Origin: UBA8403 sp964455155
GTDB taxonomy: Bacteria; Bacteroidota; Bacteroidia; Cytophagales; Amoebophilaceae
DNA length: 60,352 nt
Reading direction: 5' to 3'
NCBI GenBank assembly: GCA_964455155.1
Contig: CAYVYH010000001.1
Span: 1 to 60,352 of the forward strand
Below, piece by piece: positions 51,559-59,975 of the stretch. The first letter of the stretch is position 1. Each line of letters begins with the position of its first letter. The notes below the pieces were generated by a model that was given only the letters and a program-made list of their open reading frames with translations, was not told where the DNA came from and made no database searches. The translations under genes and the position numbers were made by a program.

Positions 51559-53676
51559 TCAAAAAAGTCGTGCCTTCATTACCTCATCCAAGGTGACCTT
51601 AAAAAAAGCTGTATGGATGTTAAAAGGCGCCTCACTGCTTGACGTTACCCTTTTATAAGTTCCGTCTTCCTGCATCATGTAGCTGTTGACATTATCTCTC
51701 AGGTTATAGGCCAAAATGTTGATTACCTGTTGTTTAAGCATAGGGTGCTTAACGATGAACAGAGATTCAATACGTTGGTCAAAGCTTCTGACCATGATAT
51801 CGGCACTGCCAACATACACCCTGGCACTGCCTTGATTGTGAAAGTAGAAGATGCGAGCATGTTCTAAAAAATTACCTACAATGGAACGCACGGTGATGTT
51901 GGTGCTCAACCCAGGCTTCTGGGGTATGAGGCAGCAGATACCCCTTACAATAAGTCGAATAGGTACACCAGCTTGGGAAGCCTTATACAACTCTTCTGTG
52001 GTGATCTCATCTTCCAGTGCGTTCACCTTGATAACAATGCCACAGGGCAACCCTTGCTGTGCATGCTGGGCTTCTTGACGAATCATAGCAGTGAGTTGCT
52101 TACGAATATTGCAAGGCGCTGTGATAAGATTTTCATAGGTTGTGGGGGTTACATGGCCGGTGATCACATGAAAGAATGCTGATACATCATTGGCATAAAC
52201 CTCATCTGTGGTCATTAGACTGATGTCGGCATATGCTCGTGCCGTTTCTTCATTATAGTTACCACTAGATAAGTGTACATAGCGGACCATGCGCCCCTCT
52301 TCTTTGCGCATGATCATCATCATTTTGGCATGGGTTTTGACGCCGCTTATACCATACATCACAGAACAACCTGCTTTTTCCAGCTTCTTAGCCTCTTGTA
52401 TATTATGCTCTTCATCAAAGCGAGCTTTTATTTCAATGAGCACAGAGACGTGCTTACCACGCTCCGCAGCCTTGAGCAGAGCCGCGGTGACAGCTGAGGC
52501 GGGAGCCAAGCGGTAAATAGTCATTTTGATGGCTAATACGTACGGGTCTTCAGCAGATTTTTCCAAAAAATTGATTACTATATCAATGCTATTGTAAGGG
52601 TGATGAAGCAGGACGTCTTGTTGTTTCAAGATTTCAAAAAGTTCGTCACTGCGTTGGGTAGGGTACACGATTGGAGGTACCGGACGTTGATTGTGAGCAC
52701 CACTGTGCCGTACAATCTGCTGAAGTCCTGTAAGATCTATGAGACTTTTCGGAGGTACTTGAAATACGTTGCTTTTGTCAATATTCCACAGGTGCTTCAG
52801 CTGATCTACCAGCCACGGATCGTGGTGCGCTTCTAACTCTAATTTGACTACTCTTCCCTTATTTCTTCCCTTAAGCTTCTTCTTAAGTTCCTCTACAAAC
52901 GAGGCCTCTATATCATCGCTCTCTTCAATAGAAAAATCCCCGTTACGAATTACCCTAAAAAGGGTGATAGAGAGCACAGCTGTGTTGCTGAAGAGCATAG
53001 GCATGTGCTCTCGTATAATTCTCTCAACAGGTATAAAAGCGACATGGCTACCGCGTCTAAGTCTATAGAAACGCGGCAAACTCTGAGGAATCTGAATAAA
53101 AAAAATTCTTCTAGTATCCTTTTTTGAGGCAGGGCTATGCGTGACGACACCGAATACCAAGAGCCTGTTTGCCAAGGCTGGAAAAGCGTGGCGGTTGTCA
53201 AATGTAACAGGTGTGAGTATTGGCAAGATATGCTCTTGGAAATAGCCTTTAAGCTGATGCTGCTCCCGCCGGTTGAGGGTAGTGATGTCTTGTACGAAGA
53301 CAAAGTGATTTGCTTCGCATAAGGCGTCAACTTCTTGAAGAAAATGTTCGTGCTGTCTATGAAAGAAATGTTTAGCCTTTTTGAGCAGTTTTTCTCGGAA
53401 GGGCACTATGTGCCAACCCATCTTATTAGACCATTTCCGGTTGTAGTCGATGTAGCTGTATAACCTACCTACCCTGATCATGAAAAATTCATCCAGGTTG
53501 GCCGCACTGACGTGCAGGAATTTCATCCGTTCAAAGATGGTTTTATCTGATCTCCCTGCCTGATCTAGAACGCGTTCATGGAACCGTAGCCAGCTCAGAT
53601 CTCTGTTGAGATAGTGCTCTGGTATTTTCGATGTTGCTGGTGCTTGTTGTACGTTGTCACTACCTATAATAACCAT
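51559..53676 (-). CDS. ppk: Polyphosphate kinase 1
   Basis: 705 residues. N-terminal YLNRDLSWLRFHERVLDQA, then the head domain and two phospholipase-D-like catalytic domains. The autophosphorylated histidine is in RYVHLSSGNYNEETARAYAD, and the second conserved histidine is in NFLEHARIFYF, followed by VYVGSADIMVRSFDQRIE. It makes polyphosphate from ATP, reversibly. Its ATG shares one base with the gyrB stop (TAATG), so the two are translationally coupled, which is an unusual pairing. Confidence 0.95.
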   Translation of the reverse strand: MVIIGSDNVQQAPATSKIPEHYLNRDLSWLRFHERVLDQAGRSDKTIFERMKFLHVSAANLDEFFMIRVGRLYSYIDYNRKWSNKMGWHIVPFREKLLKKAKHFFHRQHEHFLQEVDALCEANHFVFVQDITTLNRREQHQLKGYFQEHILPILTPVTFDNRHAFPALANRLLVFGVVTHSPASKKDTRRIFFIQIPQSLPRFYRLRRGSHVAFIPVERIIREHMPMLFSNTAVLSITLFRVIRNGDFSIEESDDIEASFVEELKKKLKGRNKGRVVKLELEAHHDPWLVDQLKHLWNIDKSNVFQVPPKSLIDLTGLQQIVRHSGAHNQRPVPPIVYPTQRSDELFEILKQQDVLLHHPYNSIDIVINFLEKSAEDPYVLAIKMTIYRLAPASAVTAALLKAAERGKHVSVLIEIKARFDEEHNIQEAKKLEKAGCSVMYGISGVKTHAKMMMIMRKEEGRMVRYVHLSSGNYNEETARAYADISLMTTDEVYANDVSAFFHVITGHVTPTTYENLITAPCNIRKQLTAMIRQEAQHAQQGLPCGIVIKVNALEDEITTEELYKASQAGVPIRLIVRGICCLIPQKPGLSTNITVRSIVGNFLEHARIFYFHNQGSARVYVGSADIMVRSFDQRIESLFIVKHPMLKQQVINILAYNLRDNVNSYMMQEDGTYKRVTSSSEAPFNIHTAFFKVTLDEVMKARLF

Positions 53677-55631
53677 TAAACGTCAACTTTAGCATACTTA
53701 GAATGCTTTTCGATAAACGCCTTTCTAGGTGCTACTTCATCACCCATGAGCATGGAAAAGAGATGATCTGCTTCTGCTGCAGAGGCGATGGTCACTTGCT
53801 TCAAGTTTCTCTTAGCAGGGTTCATCGTAGTTGTCCATAGCTGCTCTGCATTCATCTCTCCCAGTCCTTTGTAGCGCTGCAAATTAACCGCAGCTTCTTT
53901 ACCGTCCTGAGCTAAGGTTTTCGTAGCAGCTTCTCGTTCTTCCTCTGTCCAGCAGTATCGTGCTTCCGAACCTCTTTTTATCAGATAAAGTGGAGGCAAT
54001 GCGATATAAAGGTGGCCGTTCTCGATCAGCGTTCGCAGGTACCGAAAAAAGAACGTGAGAATCAACGTGCGAATGTGGCTGCCGTCTACGTCTGCATCGG
54101 TCATGATTACGATCTTATGGTAACGCAATTTATCAGTACTTACAGCCTTAGCATCTTCTTCCGTTCCAAAGGAAATGCCCAGAGCAGTAATCATATTCCT
54201 AATTTGTTCACTCTCGTAGATTCTATGCTCTTGTGCTTTCTCTACGTTCAGAATCTTTCCTCTAAGGGGTAAGATAGCCTGAAACCTTCTATTTCTGCCT
54301 TGCTTAGCAGTACCTCCTGCTGAATCTCCCTCGACAAGAAAAAGTTCGCACACAGCTGGATTCTTGTCAGAGCAGTCAGCCAGTTTCCCAGGCAGGCCAC
54401 CTCCTGCAAGCACATTCTTGCGCTGCACCATCTCTCGGGCTTGCCGTGCTGCCTTGCGCGCCTGTGCCGCCAAAATAACTTTAGAAATAATGGCCCTCGC
54501 TTCTTTGGGATGTTCTTCGAGGTAGTGCTGTAGCACTTCGCTCAAACAAGTATCTACTGCACCAATAGCCTCAGCATTGCCAAGCTTAGTCTTGGTCTGA
54601 CCTTCAAATTGCGGTTCAGCTATTTTGATAGATATCACGGCTGTTAAGCCTTCTCTAAAGTCATCACCTACAATCTCCACTTTAGCCTTTTCGAGCTGTC
54701 CTGACTTCTCTGCATAGCTTTTCAGGGTGCGGGTTAATGCTCTCCTAAAACCCGCTACATGCGTGCCCCCCTCAATGGTATTGATATTATTGACGTAAGA
54801 GACGACAGTCTCGGAAAAAGAGGTATTATAGCTCAAAGCAGCCTTCACAAAAACACCGTTCTTCGCCCCTTCTACGAATATGGGCGAGGAGAGGAGTTGT
54901 TCTCGTGTGCTGTCTAGGTAAGCCACAAATTCCCGGAGTCCTCCTTCTGAATAGAATATATCGCTAGCTGGATTGCCTTGTTCGTCTTTTTCTCGTAGAT
55001 CTTCTAGATAAATTTTAAGGCCAGCGTTAAGATATGCCAGCTCCCGCAGTCTAGAAGCAATGGTACTGTAGCTATAGATGCTTTCAGTAAAGATGCTGGT
55101 GTCTGGCTGGAAATGGATCCTTGTGCCCGTTAGCACCGTGCTGCCTACCTCTTTGACGTCATATAGGGGAACTCCTTTTTGATATTCCTGCTGGTATATC
55201 TTACCATTCCTATATACCGTAGCTGTCAGATGTGAGGAAAGTGCATTGACACAAGAAATACCAACTCCATGAAGGCCGCCAGAGACTTTGTAAGTGTCCT
55301 TGTCAAACTTTCCTCCAGCATGCAACACAGTCATGACGACTTCTAATGCAGACCTTTGCTCTTGAAGATGCACGTCAGTTGGTATACCTCGTCCATTGTC
55401 AGTGACAGTGACCGCGTTGCCTTCATGGACCTGCACTTTGATCTCGTTACAGTACCCTGCCAATGCCTCATCGATGGAGTTGTCCACCACTTCCCAAACA
55501 AGGTGGTGAAGCCCTTTGGCACCTACATTGCCGATGTACATGGAAGGACGCTTTCGCACTGCCTCTAGGCCTTCTAGTACTTGTATATTTTCTGCTGAGT
55601 AGTGACCAGTATCTATGGCTTTTTCCTTCAT
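53676..55631 (-). CDS. gyrB: DNA gyrase subunit B
   Basis: 651 residues, full length. GHKL ATPase: YSAENIQVLEGLEAVRKRPS, VVDNSIDEALAGYC, TDNGRGIPTD and GGLHGVGISCVNAL. TOPRIM: LFLVEGDSAGGTAKQGRNR and IVIMTDADVDGSHIRTL. C-terminal RYKGLGEMNAEQLWTTTMNP. Partner of GyrA encoded at 20331. ATG at 55631; ppk follows with a one-base overlap. Confidence 0.97.
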   Translation of the reverse strand: MKEKAIDTGHYSAENIQVLEGLEAVRKRPSMYIGNVGAKGLHHLVWEVVDNSIDEALAGYCNEIKVQVHEGNAVTVTDNGRGIPTDVHLQEQRSALEVVMTVLHAGGKFDKDTYKVSGGLHGVGISCVNALSSHLTATVYRNGKIYQQEYQKGVPLYDVKEVGSTVLTGTRIHFQPDTSIFTESIYSYSTIASRLRELAYLNAGLKIYLEDLREKDEQGNPASDIFYSEGGLREFVAYLDSTREQLLSSPIFVEGAKNGVFVKAALSYNTSFSETVVSYVNNINTIEGGTHVAGFRRALTRTLKSYAEKSGQLEKAKVEIVGDDFREGLTAVISIKIAEPQFEGQTKTKLGNAEAIGAVDTCLSEVLQHYLEEHPKEARAIISKVILAAQARKAARQAREMVQRKNVLAGGGLPGKLADCSDKNPAVCELFLVEGDSAGGTAKQGRNRRFQAILPLRGKILNVEKAQEHRIYESEQIRNMITALGISFGTEEDAKAVSTDKLRYHKIVIMTDADVDGSHIRTLILTFFFRYLRTLIENGHLYIALPPLYLIKRGSEARYCWTEEEREAATKTLAQDGKEAAVNLQRYKGLGEMNAEQLWTTTMNPAKRNLKQVTIASAAEADHLFSMLMGDEVAPRKAFIEKHSKYAKVDV

Positions 55632-55857
55632 AGTCGTGATTTCAAATCAGAGACACAAAATACGTAATTTCCTCCGATCTTTTGCCGCTCAGATAGGGAT
55701 AACGCCTGGCATGAATGCTAATTTTTTGAAGCCATTGCCAAAACGCTTTAATGGGTAGACCACAAAAGGCACATACTATACTGTGGGCTATAACACCTAT
55801 CCAGTCAAGGGATGGCGCGCAGTAGAGCAACCAATAAAGTGATCTTTGGAAGTGTCC

Positions 55858-57360
55858 CTAGGGGGTTAGGATACCAGCACCGTTAACTTTGCTGGATTGT
55901 GTAATCGTGTCAAAACTATCGTGGCGGGCATCAGATGAGCTGGAGAGCTCGTAATCAGAAAATTTGGTATACTTACCGACGAACTTAAGTGCTACACTAT
56001 CTAGTGATCCATTGCGGTGTTTAGCTACAATGACCTCGGCCATCCCTTGCGTGGGACGCCCTTCCTCGTCTTCGGTGATACCATAGTATTCAGGGCGATA
56101 CAAGAACAACACCATGTCTGCATCTTGCTCGATGGAGCCAGACTCCCTGAGGTCTGATAATTGCGGCCTTTTATTACCTCCTCGTGTTTCTACGGCACGG
56201 CTCAACTGAGATCCAACAATGACCGGCACATTCAGCTCCTTGGCGATACTCTTGAGCGAACGAGAGATAGACGCAATTTCTTGCTCTCGGTTACCTGCTC
56301 CTCTGATAGACTCGCCTGACATAAGCTGTAGGTAGTCAACAGCGATAAGTTGGATGTCATGTTTGGCTTTTAGTCTCCTGCATTTAGCACGCAACTCGAA
56401 GATAGACAAGGCTGGCGTATCGTCAATATAAATGGGCGCTTGAGAAAGCTGTGAGGTTCTGTAATTCAACTGCTCCCACTCGTGGTCCGCCAGATTGCCC
56501 TTCTTGATTTTTTCACCTTCTAACGCTGCTTCTGCCGAGATAAGTCTATTAACAAGCTGTAAGGAAGCCATTTCCAAAGAAAAGATAGCAACGGGGTGGC
56601 CATGCTCCACAGCCGCGTTCCGCAAAGCAGAAAGTAAAAAAGCTGTTTTACCCATTCCTGGCCTAGCAGCCACAATGACCAGCTCGGCTTTTTGCCAGCC
56701 CGATGTGATTCTGTCAAGCCCTGTAAAACCACTTGGCACACCGGTCAAACCAGATTTGTGCTGCCTCTTTATGTCTAAGTCTTTGAATGCTTCTCCTAGC
56801 AGAGAACGCATGTTGCTGTAGTTTTTACGAATATTGGAATCTGTAACCTCAAATAAAGCCCGCTCTGCCTGGTCTAAAAGCTCGAAGATGTCCTGCGTAT
56901 CCTTGTAAGCGTTTCGCTGCATCTCTGTGGCAATAGCAATCAACTCTCGCTTGATGGCATATTCTAGGATTGCTCGGGCATGAAATTCGATATTGGACGC
57001 AGAGCTAACGCGGGTAGTAAGCGATGTGACGTAGTAGGACCCTCCCACAAATGTTAACTTGTCGTTTTTGCGTAGTTGGTTAACCACTGTGCGTAAGTCA
57101 ATAGGTGCTGCATCGTTGAATAACTGAATAATTGCTTTATAAATCTCTTGGTGCGTTTCCTTGTAAAAGCTATCTGGTTTGAGAATGTCAATGACTGTAG
57201 TGAGCGCATCCTTCTCTAGCATAAGCGCGCCCAGTACGCTCTCTTCAATGTCCAGCGCTTGCGGTGGGAGTTTAGCCAGCTTATCTACTGCCTGGAGGGT
57301 ACGAGAATCCTGGGAGAAGGGGGTACTGCTCTGATTTGATAGTGAGTGTCTCGGTTTCAT
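55858..57360 (-). CDS. dnaB: Replicative DNA helicase DnaB
   Basis: 500 residues from the ATG at 57360 (MKPRHSLSNQSS). The N-terminal domain (about 30-135) has LDIEESVLGALMLEKDAL. The RecA-like domain has Walker A AARPGMGKTAF, then FSLEMASLQLVNRLISAEA, Walker B LIAVDYLQLM and GSQLSRAVETRGGNKRPQLS followed by DLRESGSIEQDADMVLFLYR. It unwinds DNA at the fork with the DnaX-containing holoenzyme. The frame is open to 57399, but TACATTTG lies at 57366-57373, so that extension would precede the promoter. The 62-codon frame between dnaB and gyrB (55642-55830) matches nothing. Confidence 0.95.
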   Translation of the reverse strand: MKPRHSLSNQSSTPFSQDSRTLQAVDKLAKLPPQALDIEESVLGALMLEKDALTTVIDILKPDSFYKETHQEIYKAIIQLFNDAAPIDLRTVVNQLRKNDKLTFVGGSYYVTSLTTRVSSASNIEFHARAILEYAIKRELIAIATEMQRNAYKDTQDIFELLDQAERALFEVTDSNIRKNYSNMRSLLGEAFKDLDIKRQHKSGLTGVPSGFTGLDRITSGWQKAELVIVAARPGMGKTAFLLSALRNAAVEHGHPVAIFSLEMASLQLVNRLISAEAALEGEKIKKGNLADHEWEQLNYRTSQLSQAPIYIDDTPALSIFELRAKCRRLKAKHDIQLIAVDYLQLMSGESIRGAGNREQEIASISRSLKSIAKELNVPVIVGSQLSRAVETRGGNKRPQLSDLRESGSIEQDADMVLFLYRPEYYGITEDEEGRPTQGMAEVIVAKHRNGSLDSVALKFVGKYTKFSDYELSSSSDARHDSFDTITQSSKVNGAGILTP

Positions 57361-57365
57361 ACTCG

Positions 57366-57373
57366 CAAATGTA
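57366..57373 (-). promoter_or_regulatory. dnaB -7 element (TACATTTG) next to the start codon
   Basis: On the minus strand this is an exact TAnnTTTG, ending five bases before the dnaB ATG. Predicted leader about two bases. It decides the start at 57360 over the frame-open position at 57399. Confidence 0.5.
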
Positions 57374-57543
57374 TGTTTTATCGAGAGACCACTTTCCACA
57401 TCTTATGCACAACCACCAGATTTCTCAAATCCTTAAAAAGCTGCTAGATTTGGTCTGTGGCTAAATTTTTTTCAGTTCATAACCTACGCGTAATGGTCAG
57501 TGTATGCCATATGTTGTATGTATAGACCATAAAAACAGCTATC

Positions 57544-58449
57544 ATGAGAGTACACTTTATTGGTGTGGGCGAGCGCATAATGGGCGACCTTGCGGCTGTT
57601 TTGTGTCAACAGGGGCATCAGGTGACAGGGAGCGATGTGTCTTTCAGCAAGCACGCCTTACATAGTATCGGAAGTATGGCTTCGGTACCTGAAAAACTAG
57701 GCTGGTTCCCGCAGCATATCACAGCATCTTTGGATAAGGTTATCGTAGGCAGACAAGTACAGCTAGCTAATCCAGAGCTGCAAGCAGCGCAGCGGTTAGA
57801 TATACCTATTTGTTCTTACCCTGAGTATATCTATGATTACGCACAGGACAAACAGCGTATTGTAATTGTGGGAGGTGAAGAAAGAGTCCTTACCTGTGTT
57901 TTGGTACTGCACGTTTTGACATGTCTCCACAAAGCGTTTGATTATGTCATTGATGCTCCTACGCTAGAAGTCGGTGTACGGCTAAGCGATGCACCCATCA
58001 TCATTTTAGCGGGAGATATGGCCCCTTCCTCGCCCATCGACTCGCAATCGCAGAGCGTATCCTACCAACACAACATGGCTCTGATCAGTGGCATTGGCTG
58101 GAAATACAACAATGAGTACCCTACGCTGGAGGCGTATTTGCAACAACTGACAAGGCTAGCAGATGCCTCTCCCAAAGGGGGCACGCTCATCTATTACGCA
58201 GAAGATAGCCATGTCAAGACTATTGGTAGCCAATCCAGAACAGACGTGAAAGGTGTGCCTTATATGGCCCCCAATTATCGATATGCCGATGGGAAGGTAT
58301 ACCTGGTTACACCGCAAGGAGACATGCCTTTCCAGTATACTGATATAACCTCTATGAGTGCTATAGCAGGTGCACAGCAAGTTGTAAACAACCTAGCCAT
58401 TACTGACAAACAGTTTTATGAGGCGTTAGCTACTTTTCTAGTGGGCTGA
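57544..58449 (+). CDS. Truncated, motif-less Mpl (UDP-MurNAc:muropeptide ligase) homologue
   Basis: 301 residues. Clearly from the Mpl/MurC Mur-ligase family: MRVHFIGVGERIMGDLAAVL, QVTGSDVSFS, LGWFPQHIT, YPEYIYDYAQDKQRIVIV, ALISGIGWKYNNEYPT and NNLAITDKQFYEALATF align in order with Bacteroidetes Mpl. Two things are wrong. The ATP loop GSHGKTT is replaced by residues 110-116 reading GGEERVL, and the acidic EGDEY block reads AGDMAP. The protein also stops at ATFLVG, exactly where the C-terminal ligase domain should begin (normal length about 450). Catalysis is therefore very unlikely, yet the remaining 301 codons have no stop or frameshift. It may be a recent relic or a retained binding protein. 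Confidence 0.85.
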   Translation: MRVHFIGVGERIMGDLAAVLCQQGHQVTGSDVSFSKHALHSIGSMASVPEKLGWFPQHITASLDKVIVGRQVQLANPELQAAQRLDIPICSYPEYIYDYAQDKQRIVIVGGEERVLTCVLVLHVLTCLHKAFDYVIDAPTLEVGVRLSDAPIIILAGDMAPSSPIDSQSQSVSYQHNMALISGIGWKYNNEYPTLEAYLQQLTRLADASPKGGTLIYYAEDSHVKTIGSQSRTDVKGVPYMAPNYRYADGKVYLVTPQGDMPFQYTDITSMSAIAGAQQVVNNLAITDKQFYEALATFLVG

Positions 58450-58517
58450 GTCAAGGACCAAGAAACGCTAAATAAACCTTAGGGCTGCTTATTTATTCTC
58501 ACTTAATCCACTTTGTA

Positions 58518-59318
58518 GTGCGACTGAATCTAAGAAATCCGTTGGCTTTTTTCGACTTAGAAGCCACAGGTACTAATATTACTCATGATCGTATCGTCGA
58601 GATTGCAGTCATCAAAATTATGCCCAGTGGCGAGCGGCTTACTTTTGAAAAAAGAGTCAATCCGGAAAAGGCTATTCCACCGGAGGCAAGCTTTATTCAC
58701 GGCATATATGACACCGATGTAAAGGATGCACCTAGCTTTAAGATGATTGCTAAAGAGTTGGTCAAATTCTTACAAGGCTGTGATCTGGCAGGTTTTAATG
58801 TGTTGCGTTTTGATATCCCCATGCTCATAGAAAGCTTTTTGCGGGTAGGCATAGATTTTAAGATCGAAAACCGAAAAGTAGTAGATGCCCAAAGGATTTT
58901 CCATCTAATGGAGAAGCGCAACTTAACAGCTGCCTACCAATTTTACTGCGGCAAAAAGATTGTCAGAGCACACAGTGCTATGCATGATACAGAGACCACC
59001 TTGGATGTGTTAGAAGCACAAATAGTGCGCTATGCCAACCAACCTGTTACAGACAATGAAGGCAAAATATTAGGGACGATCACAAACGATGTAACTAACC
59101 TCCATGCCTTAACCGCTGCTCCTTTGCTAGATTTTGCGGCCAGAATGGTGTATGACGCACAAGGCACGGCAGTGTTTAATTTTGGCAAACATAAAGGGAA
59201 GCCTGTAGCACAAATTTTGCAGCAAGAGCCTGCATATTATGACTGGATCATGAAAAGCGACTTTCCACTCGATACCAAACGGAAACTCACCCAGATTAAA
59301 CTAAAGGAAAAAAAGTAG
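58518..59318 (+). CDS. DnaQ-like 3'-5' exonuclease (DEDDh) with C-terminal add-on
   Basis: 266 residues from a GTG at 58518. DEDDh motifs: Exo I AFFDLEATGTN, Exo II GFNVLRFDIPML, Exo III AHSAMHDTETTLDVL with the catalytic histidine and last aspartate. The C-terminal part (about 205-266) reads FNFGKHKGKPVAQILQQEP and YYDWIMKSDFP, a small domain often found behind Bacteroidetes DnaQ-like nucleases. It is a candidate proofreading or repair exonuclease. Found 68 bases after the truncated Mpl gene and probably an independent transcript. Confidence 0.9.
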   Translation: MRLNLRNPLAFFDLEATGTNITHDRIVEIAVIKIMPSGERLTFEKRVNPEKAIPPEASFIHGIYDTDVKDAPSFKMIAKELVKFLQGCDLAGFNVLRFDIPMLIESFLRVGIDFKIENRKVVDAQRIFHLMEKRNLTAAYQFYCGKKIVRAHSAMHDTETTLDVLEAQIVRYANQPVTDNEGKILGTITNDVTNLHALTAAPLLDFAARMVYDAQGTAVFNFGKHKGKPVAQILQQEPAYYDWIMKSDFPLDTKRKLTQIKLKEKK

Positions 59319-59499
59319 AATGTACTTTCCGGTGTTGATTGTGGCCAAGGAGATAAGGAGGATTATCTAGTCGAGTCTTAAAAAGGGGTAATTTCTTCGA
59401 GTACTAGCTTACTATGCATATTTTGATGAAAAAAGAGGTAGTAAAAAACGCAAGGAACCGTTAGATTGAGTGCAAAACCTTGCAAAAAATTGGTCTGTC
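59319..59499. other. Short spacer before the IS relic
   Basis: About 180 A/T-rich bases. The outer end of the IS element should lie here, but I could not define a terminal inverted repeat. Confidence 0.25.
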
Positions 59500-59975
59500 G
59501 TGTTGGGAAAATCTCCTGATCAATCACAAACCGATCTGTTTAAAACTGACTTTCCAATCAGTTAAATCCTAAGCACCCGCTCTACCTGTTAGCGCAAGCC
59601 ATCCCCTGGAAAAAGCTAGAAGAAGCCTTTGCTCCGCTCTATGCGCGTGTAGGCCTGCCAAGTCATCTAGTGATCTAGTCCATTGTAGACACCGCCTCGG
59701 AGAAGAGGGCATAGCCAAGCTGTTTTCCCTCTCTATAGCCCTACATGCCGACAAGGTGAACAGGGCTCAGGAAGTCATGGTGGACACCACCGTACAAGAG
59801 AAAACATCACCTTCCCTACTGATGCGAAGCTATACAAGAAGGTCGTTAAGACGTGTAATGCCCTGGCTAAACGTTGTGGAATCAAATTCGGCAAGGCTAT
59901 CGGTTTGTTGTACAACGCCTCGCGTATGCCCAACGTTATGCCCACCTCCCTAGTGTTACACGTGGCTTACGAATT
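59500..59975 (+). mobile_element. Relic of an IS5-family transposase (internal deletion, several frameshifts)
   Basis: Pieces of one transposase can be read by changing frame. From 59503 LGKSPDQSQTDLFKTDF; from 59562 LNPKHPLYLLAQAIPWKKLE and EAFAPLYARVGLPS, up to a stop at 59676. Then, after a large internal deletion, HRLGEEGIAKLFSLSIALH and NRAQEVMVDTTVQEK from about 59685. A lost A in the AAAAAC run at about 59804 shifts the frame to ITFPTDAKLYKKVVKTCNAL, and a later shift gives FVVQRLAYAQRYAHLPS. The VDTTVQEKNITFPTD block is typical of the IS5-group elements that start MLGKSP. The 3' part of the element is also missing. It cannot move by itself. Confidence 0.8.

Noticed and set aside
55642..55830. 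62-codon minus-strand frame between dnaB and gyrB
   Set aside because: TTG start and no match to a known small protein; cannot be supported.
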